A DNA stretch of 64,000 nt. Origin: Flavobacteriaceae bacterium. Lineage in GTDB: Bacteria > Bacteroidota > Bacteroidia > Flavobacteriales > Flavobacteriaceae. Below are positions 34,375-42,846 of the stretch, piece by piece (position 1 is the first letter of the stretch; each line of letters opens with the position of its first letter). The stretch is taken from contig JANQSO010000002.1 in the NCBI GenBank assembly GCA_028284005.1, positions 186,001 through 250,000 of the forward strand, given 5' to 3'. The notes below the pieces were generated by a model. It was not told the origin of the DNA, made no database searches, and worked only from the letters and a program-made list of their open reading frames with translations. A program made the position numbers and the translations under genes.

Positions 34375-35439
34375 ATGAATAAACAGAACAAAATTATTGT
34401 TGGAATTTCAATAGGAGATTTAAACGGAATAGGGAGCGAGGTCATCTTAAAGACTTTTCAGGACCAACGAATGTTAGAATTTTGCACTCCGGTTATCTTT
34501 GCTTCGGTTAAATTAGTGTCATTTTTTAAAAGAAAGTATGAGTTGGATATTAACCTTCATGGAATTGACAACATTAAAAATGTCCTTCATAAAAAGATAA
34601 ACGTATTAAATGTTTGGAAAGAACCGGTATCAATTAACTTCGGAAAAGAAGAAAAGGAAATAGGAGCTTATGCGGTAAAATCTCTAAAAGCAGCCGTTTT
34701 GGCGTTAAAGGAAAATAAAATTGATGTATTGGTAACCGCACCGATAAATAAATCTAATGTACAGTCCGAAAGCTTTAACTTTCCCGGCCATACAGACTAC
34801 CTGGCAGAAGAACTGAAAGGTGAAAGCCTTATGCTGATGATCTCGGAAGGACTTCGGGTGGGCCTACTTACGGACCACGTAGCAGTAAAGGATATCACAA
34901 AACAGATCACTAAAGAAACCATTGAGAAAAAGATAAATACAATACACCACAGCTTGATTCAGGACTTTGGAATTGAAAAGCCCAAAATAGCAGTTTTGGG
35001 AATTAATCCACATATTGGAGACAATGGTTTGATAGGAGATGAAGATGATAAAATACTTATTCCAACACTGGACGACCTTCGCAAGAACGGAAAAATGGTG
35101 TTTGGCCCCTACGCGGCGGATAGCTTTTTTGGTTCGGGAAATTATAAGAACTTTGATGCAATTGTTGCTTCCTACCATGATCAGGGACTTATACCGTTTA
35201 AAACACTGGCTTTTGGGTCTGGAGTAAACTATACCGCCGGACTTAACAAGATTAGAACTTCACCGGACCACGGAACGGCATTTGATGTTGCCGGAAAGAA
35301 TACAGCAAATCCCGAATCTTTTAAAGAAGCCGTTTTTAGCGCGATTAGTATATTTAAAAAGAGAAAAGAATTCCACGAGATTTCTAAGAATCCACTTCAA
35401 ACCAACAGAAGAAAAGTGCTCTCAAAAAAGAAACAATAA
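34375..35439 (+). CDS. pdxA: 4-hydroxythreonine-4-phosphate dehydrogenase
   Basis: A 354-residue NAD-dependent dehydrogenase in the DXP-dependent pyridoxal phosphate pathway. The start KIIVGISIGDLNGIGSEVI is diagnostic, and the substrate/metal motifs are FPGHTDYLAEEL, the GINPHIGDNGLIGDED segment, and YHDQGLIPFK with the metal-binding His/Asp. HGTAFDVAGK and the C-terminal block are also typical. Length is standard. Confidence 0.95.
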   Translation: MNKQNKIIVGISIGDLNGIGSEVILKTFQDQRMLEFCTPVIFASVKLVSFFKRKYELDINLHGIDNIKNVLHKKINVLNVWKEPVSINFGKEEKEIGAYAVKSLKAAVLALKENKIDVLVTAPINKSNVQSESFNFPGHTDYLAEELKGESLMLMISEGLRVGLLTDHVAVKDITKQITKETIEKKINTIHHSLIQDFGIEKPKIAVLGINPHIGDNGLIGDEDDKILIPTLDDLRKNGKMVFGPYAADSFFGSGNYKNFDAIVASYHDQGLIPFKTLAFGSGVNYTAGLNKIRTSPDHGTAFDVAGKNTANPESFKEAVFSAISIFKKRKEFHEISKNPLQTNRRKVLSKKKQ

Positions 35440-35444
35440 AATAA

Positions 35445-35473
35445 TTTGCTATTGAAATAATTTTTTATCTTTG
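35445..35473 (+). promoter_or_regulatory. Promoter of the DUF177-rpmF operon
   Basis: TTTG at 35445-35448, 17-base spacer, TATCTTTG at 35466-35473. The ATG at 35518 follows 44 bases later. Confidence 0.65.
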
Positions 35474-35517
35474 CACCCGCCTTATTGCTAAGGAGGAAGG
35501 GTTAAACAGGTGTGATT

Positions 35518-36066
35518 ATGAAGGAACTGAAAGAATTTACCATCCCGTTTGTGGGATTGAAGTTGGGAGAACATCGGTTTGATTTTAACATCGGAGCATC
35601 GTTCTTTGAGCATTTTGAGTATGACGAATTTAATGGAGCAAGCATTAAACTCGATGTATTGTTGATTAAAAAAACAACACTTCTCGAATTTACACTTTCT
35701 TTTGAAGGTTTTGTAAATGTAAACTGTGATATAACCAACGAGCCTTATGATCAGGAAATAACCGGGGATTATCATTTTGTAGTAAAGTTTGGAGAAGCGT
35801 TTAATGATGAAAATGAAGAATTGTTAATATTACCTCATGGAAGTTATGAAGTCAATATTCAACAGTATGTTTACGAATCAATTGTACTGGCAATGCCTGC
35901 AAAAAGAATTCATCCCGGAGTTGAAGACGGAACTTTACAAAGTGATATACTCACAAAACTTGAAGAACTAAGCCCTAAGCATAAAAAAAATAACAAATCA
36001 CCGGATGATGGTGATACAACAGACCCGCGGTGGGACTCATTAAAAAAACTATTAACGGATAAATAA
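35518..36066 (+). CDS. DUF177 (YceD) protein
   Basis: A 182-residue DUF177/YceD protein, which is nearly always encoded before rpmF and is linked to 23S rRNA accumulation in plants and bacteria. It starts MKELKEFTIPFVGLKLGEH and has the family block VNVNCDITNEPYDQEI, with the C-terminal ILPHGSYEVNIQQYVYESIVLAMPAKRIHPG. The second Cys of the family's pair is not obvious. The tail is lysine-rich, then DDGDTTDPRWDSLKKLL. I start it at ATG 35518 rather than the GTG at 35512. Operon with rpmF. Confidence 0.85.
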   Translation: MKELKEFTIPFVGLKLGEHRFDFNIGASFFEHFEYDEFNGASIKLDVLLIKKTTLLEFTLSFEGFVNVNCDITNEPYDQEITGDYHFVVKFGEAFNDENEELLILPHGSYEVNIQQYVYESIVLAMPAKRIHPGVEDGTLQSDILTKLEELSPKHKKNNKSPDDGDTTDPRWDSLKKLLTDK

Positions 36067-36075
36067 TATAGAGTA

Positions 36076-36273
36076 ATGGCACATCCTAAAAGAAAAATCT
36101 CGAAAACCAGAAGAGATAAAAGAAGAACACATTACAAAGCTACTGCCCCTCAAATTGCTACAGACCCGACTACGGGAGAGGCACATTTGTATCACAGAGC
36201 GCATTGGCATGAAGGTAAATTATACTACAGGGGCCAGGTGGTGATCGATGCAACCGAAGAAGTAGAAGCATAA
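36076..36273 (+). CDS. rpmF: 50S ribosomal protein L32
   Basis: A 65-residue basic ribosomal protein, [21 protein letters not shown], then the conserved [11 protein letters not shown]. It lies ten bases after the DUF177 gene and is followed by a strong terminator, so fabH starts a new unit even though the order is the widespread DUF177-rpmF-fabH. Confidence 0.96.
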   Translation: MAHPKRKISKTRRDKRRTHYKATAPQIATDPTTGEAHLYHRAHWHEGKLYYRGQVVIDATEEVEA

Positions 36274-36296
36274 GACCTTTTTTATACAAAATCAAG

Positions 36297-36324
36297 ACTC
36301 TCACAATGTTGTGAGAGTTTTTTT
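36297..36324 (+). terminator. Terminator after rpmF
   Basis: Stem ACTCTCACA / TGTGAGAGT (36297-36305, 36310-36318, 9 bp) with loop ATGT, followed by T7. Confidence 0.85.
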
Positions 36325-36443
36325 GTTTTTTAGGACTAAAAATCAAAAACAACCCATTTTTAAATCGTTTTTGATTAAATTTTAGTAATTTTCACTCATT
36401 TTTAAAGGATTTTTACCTTTTTTTGCGAATCTAATTCAAATTT

Positions 36444-37439
36444 ATGAGTACAATCACAGCAGCAATTACAGCTGTAGGGGGCTATGTACCGGAGTACGTT
36501 CTCACCAACCAGATTTTGGAGACCATGGTAGATACTAATGACGAATGGATCACAACTCGTACAGGGATTAAAGAACGTAGGATTTTAAAAGACAAAGACA
36601 AGGGAACCTCTTATCTTGCTATACAAGCAGCAAAAGACCTCCTCAAAAAAAGCAATACAGACCCAAAAGATATAGACATGGTGATCATGGCAACTGCCAC
36701 ACCGGATATGCCGGTAGCAGTTACAGGTGTTTACGTAGCCACAGAAATAGGCGCCGTAAACGCTTTTTCTTATGATCTAATCGCTGCCTGTTCCAGCTTT
36801 CTCTTTGGAATGTCTACGGCTGCGAGATATATTGAATCCGGCCGTTATAAAAAGATACTTTTAATAGGTGCAGATAAAATGTCCTCTATTATTGATTATG
36901 AGGACAGAGCCACCTGTATCATATTTGGTGATGGTGGAGGAGCGGTACTTTTTGAACCTAATACCGAAGGCTTGGGAGTACAAGATGAGATTTTGCGAAC
37001 AGACGGAATAGGAAGACCCCATCTTAAAATAGATGCCGGAGGATCTATTCTTCCTGCCTCTGCAGAGACCGTTGCCAACAAACAACACTATGTGTTTCAA
37101 GATGGAAAAACTGTTTTTAAATTTGCTGTTTCCAATATGGCAGATGTAAGCGAAAAGATAATGCAGCGCAATAACCTGTCCGGTGAAGATGTGCAATGGT
37201 TGGTTCCGCACCAGGCTAATAAACGTATCATTGACGCTACGGCAAACCGAATGAAACTACCACAGGAAAAGGTGATGATGAATATTCATAAATACGGTAA
37301 TACTACCTCTGCAACATTACCACTTTGCCTTCGGGATTACGAAAAACAACTAAAAAAAGGTGATAACCTGGTATTTGCCTCTTTTGGAGGAGGATTTACC
37401 TGGGGTGCCTTATACGTGAAATGGGCGTATGATTCATAA
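36444..37439 (+). CDS. fabH: Beta-ketoacyl-ACP synthase III
   Basis: A 331-residue enzyme condensing acetyl-CoA or a branched acyl-CoA with malonyl-ACP to start fatty acid synthesis. The triad is C116 (AACSSFLFG), H256 (VPHQANKRI) and N286 (GNTTSATLP). The N-terminal VPEYVLTNQIL and EWITTRTGI match KASIII. Flavobacteria make mainly branched fatty acids, so the primer may be isobutyryl- or isovaleryl-CoA; that is inference. It is followed by accB. Confidence 0.94.
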   Translation: MSTITAAITAVGGYVPEYVLTNQILETMVDTNDEWITTRTGIKERRILKDKDKGTSYLAIQAAKDLLKKSNTDPKDIDMVIMATATPDMPVAVTGVYVATEIGAVNAFSYDLIAACSSFLFGMSTAARYIESGRYKKILLIGADKMSSIIDYEDRATCIIFGDGGGAVLFEPNTEGLGVQDEILRTDGIGRPHLKIDAGGSILPASAETVANKQHYVFQDGKTVFKFAVSNMADVSEKIMQRNNLSGEDVQWLVPHQANKRIIDATANRMKLPQEKVMMNIHKYGNTTSATLPLCLRDYEKQLKKGDNLVFASFGGGFTWGALYVKWAYDS

Positions 37440-37473
37440 ATGATTAACTAAACGAAACCAAAACACAGATACT

Positions 37474-37965
37474 ATGGATTTAAAAGATATTCAGAATTTA
37501 ATAAAATTTGTGGCAAAATCTGGAGCAAGCGAAGTAAAGCTGGAAACAGATGACGTTAAGATTACAATTAGAACAGGAAGCGACAGCAAAGGAGAAACTA
37601 CATACATTCAACAAATGCCAACAATGGCACCTGCTCAACCTCAAGTTATAGCACAACCTCAAAGTGAAACAGCCGCTCCTGCAGCTCCCGAAACTCCAGC
37701 TGCTCCGGCTGATGATAATTCAAAATACGTAACAATTAAATCACCAATTATTGGTACGTTCTATAGAAAGCCCGCACCGGACAAGCCTATGTTCGTTGAG
37801 GTGGGAAGTACCATTAACACAGGAGATGTACTTTGTGTCATTGAAGCAATGAAGCTTTTCAACGAAATTGAAAGTGAAGTCTCAGGAAAAATTATAAAAA
37901 TCCTTGTGGACGATGCTTCACCGGTAGAATTTGACCAACCTTTATTCTTGGTGGACCCGTCTTAA
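37474..37965 (+). CDS. accB: Biotin carboxyl carrier protein of acetyl-CoA carboxylase
   Basis: A 163-residue BCCP. The N-terminal [24 protein letters not shown] is the BCCP dimer segment, residues 50-83 form an Ala/Pro-rich linker, and the C-terminal biotinyl domain (about 85-163) has the biotin-accepting lysine K127 in EAMKLFNE. It carries CO2 between AccC and the carboxyltransferase. Part of the fabH-accB-accC set. Confidence 0.95.
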   Translation: MDLKDIQNLIKFVAKSGASEVKLETDDVKITIRTGSDSKGETTYIQQMPTMAPAQPQVIAQPQSETAAPAAPETPAAPADDNSKYVTIKSPIIGTFYRKPAPDKPMFVEVGSTINTGDVLCVIEAMKLFNEIESEVSGKIIKILVDDASPVEFDQPLFLVDPS

Positions 37966-38042
37966 TATTAATTCCAAATTTCAAAAAATAAATTCCATTT
38001 ATTGGAAAACATTTATTGAATGCTGAAAATATTGAAAAACAT

Positions 38043-39395
38043 ATGTTTAAAAAGATATTAATAGCCAATAGAGGAGAAATTGCATTACGAATAATTCGTA
38101 CGTGTAAAGAAATGGGAATTAAGACCGTAGCTGTCTATTCTAAAGCAGATGAAGAAAGCTTACACGTTCGATTTGCAGATGAAGCAGTATGCATTGGCCC
38201 GCCTCCAAGTAGTGAAAGCTACCTTAAAATTTCAAGTATTATCGCCGCTGCAGAAATTACTAATGCAGATGCTATTCATCCGGGATACGGGTTTTTAGCT
38301 GAAAATGCCAGATTTTCAAAAATCTGTGAAGAACACAATATCAAATTTATAGGAGCTTCTCCCGAGATGATTGACAGAATGGGAGACAAAGCTTCTGCAA
38401 AAGCTACTATGGTTGAAGCAGGAGTTCCTTGTGTTCCCGGGAGTGAAGGTGTAATACCCGATTTTGAAACCTGCAAAAAGCTGGCAAAAGAGACCGGATA
38501 TCCTGTTATGTTAAAAGCTAGTGCCGGTGGTGGTGGAAAAGGAATGCGTGCTGTATGGAAAGAAGAAGAACTTCAAGAAGCATGGGAATCTGCCAGGCAA
38601 GAGAGTAAGGCCGCATTTGGGAATGATGATATGTACATGGAGAAATTAATTGAAGAACCACGTCACATAGAGATCCAAATTGTTGGAGATAACACAGGAA
38701 GAGCATGTCACTTGAGTGAGAGGGATTGTTCTATCCAGCGTCGTCATCAAAAATTAACAGAGGAAACTCCCAGCCCGTTCATGACCAAGAAATTGAGAAA
38801 TGATATGGGAATGGCGGCTGTAAAAGCAGCAGAATATATTAAATATGAAGGCGCGGGTACCGTAGAGTTTTTGGTAGACAAACACCGTAACTTCTACTTC
38901 ATGGAGATGAATACACGTATTCAGGTAGAGCACCCTATTACAGAGCAGGTCATAGATTTTGATTTGATTCGTGAGCAGATCCTGGTGGCTGCAGGCGTTC
39001 CAATTTCCGGAAAACACTATTCTCCAAACCTTCATTCTATTGAATGTCGAATCAATGCGGAAGACCCTTATAACGATTTTCGCCCCTCTCCGGGGAAGAT
39101 AACCGTATTACACGCACCGGGAGGACACGGGGTTCGTTTGGACACACATGTTTATGCAGGGTATATAATTCCGCCAAACTATGACTCTATGATCGCTAAG
39201 CTCATCACTACGGCACAAACACGTGATGAAGCCATCAATAAAATGAAGCGGGCATTGGATGAGTTTGTAATAGAAGGGGTAAAAACAACCATCCCTTTTC
39301 ACCGGCAGTTGATGGATCATCCGGATTATGTTGCAGGAAATTATACGACTGCATTTATGAATTCTTTTGAAATGAATCCTCCGGAAGAAGAATAA
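38043..39395 (+). CDS. accC: Acetyl-CoA carboxylase, biotin carboxylase subunit
   Basis: A 450-residue ATP-grasp enzyme that carboxylates biotin on Acc[18 protein letters not shown] is the standard start; the frame can be read nine codons earlier from a TTG at 38016, but the ATG is correct by comparison with the family. The ATP-binding glycine loop is GGGGKGMR at about 157-164, followed by [13 protein letters not shown], the carboxylation site region [12 protein letters not shown], and [23 protein letters not shown] with the catalytic residues of ATP-grasp enzymes. It ends the fatty-acid cluster. Confidence 0.95.
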   Translation: MFKKILIANRGEIALRIIRTCKEMGIKTVAVYSKADEESLHVRFADEAVCIGPPPSSESYLKISSIIAAAEITNADAIHPGYGFLAENARFSKICEEHNIKFIGASPEMIDRMGDKASAKATMVEAGVPCVPGSEGVIPDFETCKKLAKETGYPVMLKASAGGGGKGMRAVWKEEELQEAWESARQESKAAFGNDDMYMEKLIEEPRHIEIQIVGDNTGRACHLSERDCSIQRRHQKLTEETPSPFMTKKLRNDMGMAAVKAAEYIKYEGAGTVEFLVDKHRNFYFMEMNTRIQVEHPITEQVIDFDLIREQILVAAGVPISGKHYSPNLHSIECRINAEDPYNDFRPSPGKITVLHAPGGHGVRLDTHVYAGYIIPPNYDSMIAKLITTAQTRDEAINKMKRALDEFVIEGVKTTIPFHRQLMDHPDYVAGNYTTAFMNSFEMNPPEEE

Positions 39396-39418
39396 GCTTC
39401 TTAACATAAACAATTATA

Positions 39419-39466
39419 AAAGCATCGAATTTCAAAGATATTTCTCCTGAAATTCGATGCTTTTTT
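39419..39466. terminator. Strong terminator after accC
   Basis: A 16-bp perfect stem (39419-39434 with 39448-39463), 13-base loop, followed by T residues and preceded by A residues. Confidence 0.85.
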
Positions 39467-39499
39467 GTGAAATGAACTTGCCGGTATACGGTGTATTGA

Positions 39500-39904
39500 C
39501 AATTTTCCAAAAACAGCGTATTTTCTTCAAAAAACGACGATTTTCTGTAAAAATCCATCATTTTGACACCAAAAACGCCTAAAATATATATGTTTTTGGC
39601 TATTTTAAAAATAGCCCTTCAGCGATAGAAATAATAATTGCCTTATTATAAAAGAACAAAAAATGATCATTTTAGTGTAAAAATGACTCAAAATAGAACC
39701 ATTTTGATCGAAAATGATTCATTTTCGACTAAAAAAGTGAATTTTTAAGAAATTTCGGTAAAATAAATAAAACTAATCTTAGGAAATTTTTCTGCTAACA
39801 ACAATTTTGTATAGCCAATCGTTTGAAATAGAACCCAGACGGAACATTAACCTGGCTACTGTTATTGGTCTTTCTATTCAACAACTAACAAATTTAGTAA
39901 TCGT
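39500..39904. other. Gene-free region of helically phased A/T tracts
   Basis: No gene is visible. Runs of 4-6 A or T recur with a spacing near 10-11 bases: centres at about 39660, 39671, 39681, 39691, 39703, 39712, 39723, 39733 and 39744, and a second run between 39504 and 39609. This pattern predicts intrinsically curved DNA. Two near-palindromes lie within it: AAAATGATCATTTT (39660-39673) and CGAAAATGATTCATTTTCG (39709-39727). The mtgA start follows at 39905. Confidence 0.55.
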
Positions 39905-40588
39905 ATGAAACGACTGTTTCGGTTTCTCTTAAGATCCTTTCTTTGGTTTATAGTGTTGAGCATCCTTTGGGTCCTTCTCTACAAGTTTGTAAATGTATCC
40001 TACACACCTTTAATGGCAATTCGTTCTTTCCATGCAGAAAATAACTTCGAGACCAAACACGAATGGCAGCCTATAGACAAGATCTCAATTAATTTACAAC
40101 TGGCGGTTATTTGTGCAGAGGACCAAAATTTTGCAAAACACAATGGATTTGATATAAAATCGATCAAAAAAGCCTACAAAAACAATAAAAACGGCAAAAA
40201 ATTGAGAGGAGGAAGTACTATTTCGCAGCAAACAGCTAAAAATGTTTTTTTGTGGCCGGAACGCAGTTGGTTGCGTAAAGGACTGGAAACATGGTTTACA
40301 TTTTTAATAGAAACGCTATGGAGCAAGGAACGAATTTTAGAAGTGTATCTTAATAGCATCGAAATGGGCAACGGAGTGTATGGAGCCGAAGCAGCGTCAA
40401 GCTACTGGTTTAATAAATCTTCTCAACACCTCACCAGAGAAGAAGCAGCTTCCATCGCTGCTATTTTACCAAACCCCCGTTATTATAAAGCGAACCCACG
40501 AAGCAATTATATTGAAGATCGAAAAGATTGGATTGTACAACAAATGAGAAATTATGGTACTTTGGCTTTGAAAGAAGTTAAAGAATGA
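39905..40588 (+). CDS. mtgA: Monofunctional peptidoglycan glycosyltransferase
   Basis: A 227-residue single-pass membrane GT51 enzyme that polymerises lipid II into glycan strands. Membrane span at about 8-27. Conserved blocks: AEDQNFAKHNGFD with the catalytic Glu72, RGGSTISQQTAKN at 101-113, and ERILEVYLNSIEMGNGVYG around 142-160. No transpeptidase domain is present, so it is MtgA and not a class A PBP. Its stop overlaps the next start by four bases (ATGA). Confidence 0.94.
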   Translation: MKRLFRFLLRSFLWFIVLSILWVLLYKFVNVSYTPLMAIRSFHAENNFETKHEWQPIDKISINLQLAVICAEDQNFAKHNGFDIKSIKKAYKNNKNGKKLRGGSTISQQTAKNVFLWPERSWLRKGLETWFTFLIETLWSKERILEVYLNSIEMGNGVYGAEAASSYWFNKSSQHLTREEAASIAAILPNPRYYKANPRSNYIEDRKDWIVQQMRNYGTLALKEVKE

Positions 40589-41040
40589 GCCTTGAAATAA
40601 AATTAGCATTACTTGAAGCTTGTCAAGAGTGGGTAGATAAAAGACATCAAACGATCTTGAAATCTATTGCAGGAATTAAAGCCTCTCTGCTCGAAGAATC
40701 TAAAAGCAGTGCCGGCGATAAACATGAAACCGGACGGGCAATGTTGCAGATTGAAAGGGAAAAAGCAGGAGAACAACTTCGGGAAGTGGAAAAAGTGAAA
40801 AAAGCCCTTAATAGAATTAACATTAAGGACTTTTCAGAACATGTAAAAACAGGCAGTTTGGTGATAACCTCCGTAGCGACCTATTTTATTAGTGCTCCTG
40901 TTGGAGCAATAAAACTAGATGAAACCACATATTTTGTCGTGTCTCCGGAAAGCCCGATGGGAAAATTGTTACTAGGCCGCCAAAAAGGAGACGAGATTAT
41001 ATTTAGAAACAGTAAAAGTGTTATAGTAGAGGTCCAATAA
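40585..41040 (+). CDS. GreA/GreB-like C-terminal domain protein
   Basis: A 151-residue cytoplasmic protein with an N-terminal coiled coil (about 5-95, rich in Lys and Glu) and a C-terminal FKBP-like domain closing with VSPESPMGKLLLGRQKGDEI, which is the GreA/GreB C-terminal signature. Members are often mislabelled as 3-oxoacyl-ACP synthase; nothing here supports that. It could act on RNA polymerase like Gre or Rnk factors, but the N-terminal finger residues cannot be confirmed. It is coupled to mtgA by a four-base overlap. Confidence 0.75.
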   Translation: MSLEIKLALLEACQEWVDKRHQTILKSIAGIKASLLEESKSSAGDKHETGRAMLQIEREKAGEQLREVEKVKKALNRINIKDFSEHVKTGSLVITSVATYFISAPVGAIKLDETTYFVVSPESPMGKLLLGRQKGDEIIFRNSKSVIVEVQ

Positions 41041-41044
41041 CTTT

Positions 41045-41422
41045 CTATTGTAGTACCAATTTCGCTACAAAACAGTCGAGATTAAGGCCAAGTTGTCCGC
41101 TTATGGTTATCTGGCCACATGTCGCTGTCCATTGGTAAACACCATGAGGGCGATTGGCAAAGAGAGCAACAGGTAAATCGTTACAAGTAGGTGTTCCTGA
41201 AGAAAAAACATTATTCCCATTTAGCCCCAGGCTGGAATCATTTCCATCAGAATCCGTAATTGTGATCAAAACAGTATTGCAGGGGGCGGCATTGTCAATG
41301 TAAAAGGCTATATCTCCCGTGTCTTGCTGAGTTGTATTGTCTTCATCCCCATCGTCACCTTTATTACAAGATAAAAGAGCAAGAGGCAAGATCAGACATA
41401 AAAAAAATTTCTTTAAATACAT
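41045..41422 (-). CDS. Small lipoprotein of unknown function
   Basis: A 125-residue predicted lipoprotein with lipobox LLSC (Cys19) and acidic residues after it (NKGDDGDEDN). The mature domain ends QISGQLGLNLDCFVAKLVLQ and contains four cysteines. I start it at ATG 41422 (MYLKKFF); an upstream TTG at 41446 overlaps the promoter element. I do not recognise the domain. It is convergent with the GreA-like gene. Confidence 0.6.
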   Translation of the reverse strand: MYLKKFFLCLILPLALLSCNKGDDGDEDNTTQQDTGDIAFYIDNAAPCNTVLITITDSDGNDSSLGLNGNNVFSSGTPTCNDLPVALFANRPHGVYQWTATCGQITISGQLGLNLDCFVAKLVLQ

Positions 41423-41443
41423 AATGTTGAGTTTTTTGATTCT

Positions 41444-41451
41444 CAAATGTA
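41444..41451 (-). promoter_or_regulatory. -7 element for the lipoprotein gene
   Basis: TACATTTG on the minus strand, 21 bases before the ATG at 41422; full match to TAnnTTTG. Confidence 0.5.
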
Positions 41452-41512
41452 TTTAAATGAAAAAGTGAAATGTCCCATATTATGTCATATGCTAATAAAC
41501 GGGACAATTTTT

Positions 41513-42226
41513 TTAGGTTTTGTATGTTTTTTTGTTTTTTACGGTTATAGGAGAGCCTTCAGCCAGTATTATAGAGGTAGGTTTTACACTCTTTAAAAAC
41601 TCAAAATCATTACCGTAATTGGCTTTAAAGTCTATGTGTGACCTATAGTCTATAACAGGATATTGTACCCATCTGGGGTGTGTTACTTCATATTCATTTG
41701 TTTTATCTTTTGTTAGTCTTGCGTAACCCCAGTAATGTTCGGTAATGAATTCGGCTTCACTGTTTTCTTCAATTTCTACAGGGTTGTTTTTGGCTGTAAC
41801 TTTTAAAAATTGCCAGCCACTGCTTAATCGCCAGTGATATTCAATGATGATAGAATTTTTTTCCTTTTTCCAGTAATGGCGCATAGGAAGTGTTTGATAG
41901 TGCTCTTTGTAGATAGTATTTGCAATGAAAGTAATTGCCGGTTTAGGAACTATCTCTTTGATAAAAACTACGCCACGTCGCCATTGGTCACCTACTTTTC
42001 TTTTTACATAGAACCGAAGGTTTACTTCTTCAAAGGAAGTATGATATGGAATTTTAACCCCTAAAAGCTTAGTGTTAACAAACATAAAACCTACCATGCT
42101 TACATAGCACTTACTGTTCCAGAGGTCTAACTCAGTACCAAAGGGGATATGTTTTTTCAATACCGAAGGATCTACTTCATAATTTGCGATTGCAAGTTTT
42201 CTCCACTCAGCTTTTAAAAAACTCAT
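41513..42226 (-). CDS. DUF2071 (YqjF-like) protein
   Basis: A 237-residue DUF2071-family protein, fold related to acetoacetate decarboxylase but without assigned activity. The family blocks ANYEVDPSVLKKHIPFGTELDLW and YVSMVGFMFVNTKLLGVKIPYHTSFEEVNLRFYVKR are clear, and the catalytic lysine of acetoacetate decarboxylase is not obviously conserved. It lies five bases after the gene at 42232, in the same direction. Confidence 0.8.
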   Translation of the reverse strand: MSFLKAEWRKLAIANYEVDPSVLKKHIPFGTELDLWNSKCYVSMVGFMFVNTKLLGVKIPYHTSFEEVNLRFYVKRKVGDQWRRGVVFIKEIVPKPAITFIANTIYKEHYQTLPMRHYWKKEKNSIIIEYHWRLSSGWQFLKVTAKNNPVEIEENSEAEFITEHYWGYARLTKDKTNEYEVTHPRWVQYPVIDYRSHIDFKANYGNDFEFLKSVKPTSIILAEGSPITVKNKKTYKT

Positions 42227-42231
42227 CTAAT

Positions 42232-42756
42232 TTACTTTTGTTCGGGCAAGTAAATATCCGGAATAGGGTTTTCTTTAGATTCCTGGGCCCAATAGATATT
42301 TACGACCCACCAACGATTGCCATCATTTAGAAGTTGAATACTATTGATTCCCCGCATGAACGGAACAGTATCCTTTTTACTATGAAAAGTTTCATAAGTA
42401 CTGAATACCTGGGTAATATTGCCAAACGTGTTTGTACTACGGGATATTTCAGCTTCAAAAAATCCATTTTCAACTAGCCATTTTCCCGAAGCAGTAATAT
42501 AATCTTCGGGGGTCATATAACGAACACCGTATGTTCCTTCTTTGCTTTTTCCCGAAGGAATTAATTTTGCATCGGGTTTAAATAAATACTTAAAAAGTTC
42601 CCAATTCCTTTCTTCTCCTTTTTCTCCAGAAATTACACTATATAATGTTTCAATTGTACTGTCCAGCGTTTGTACTTTATCAAGATATTTCTCACTACTA
42701 TTTTGCGCTTGTATAGTCGAAATAATACAACAACAAATTAAAATTAAATATTTCAT
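42232..42756 (-). CDS. Secreted NTF2-like protein of unknown function
   Basis: A 174-residue secreted protein starting at ATG 42756 with signal peptide (LILICCCIISTIQAQ). The remainder resembles the NTF2/SnoaL fold: SVISGEKGEERNWELFKYLFKPDAKLI, FFEAEISRSTNTFGNITQVFSTYETF and INSIQLLNDGNRWWVVNIYWAQE. A longer reading from GTG 42819 would start inside the terminator of the gene upstream and is unlikely. Role unknown. Confidence 0.7.
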   Translation of the reverse strand: MKYLILICCCIISTIQAQNSSEKYLDKVQTLDSTIETLYSVISGEKGEERNWELFKYLFKPDAKLIPSGKSKEGTYGVRYMTPEDYITASGKWLVENGFFEAEISRSTNTFGNITQVFSTYETFHSKKDTVPFMRGINSIQLLNDGNRWWVVNIYWAQESKENPIPDIYLPEQK

Positions 42757-42808
42757 GTTTTCTGTAATTTGATTAAGGATTGAATGTTCCCCTTTATCAC
42801 ATATAAAA

Positions 42809-42837
42809 AGAAACCTCACATTTTTCGTGAGGTTTCT
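42809..42837 (-). terminator. Terminator of the prolyl oligopeptidase gene
   Basis: Stem AGAAACCTCAC / GTGAGGTTTCT (42809-42819, 42827-42837, 11 bp), T-rich tail on the minus strand, ten bases past the peptidase stop. Confidence 0.8.
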
Positions 42838-42846
42838 ATTGAGTTT

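Noticed and set aside
38016..38042. TTG start nine codons upstream of accC
   Set aside because: The residues are not part of the conserved AccC N-terminus; [12 protein letters not shown] at 38043 is.
40585..41040. 3-oxoacyl-ACP synthase label for this gene
   Set aside because: Length and motifs do not fit a ketosynthase; the C-terminus fits the GreA/GreB family.
42757..42819. GTG start giving a longer NTF2-like protein
   Set aside because: It would begin within the terminator hairpin of the upstream gene; the ATG at 42756 starts a normal signal peptide.
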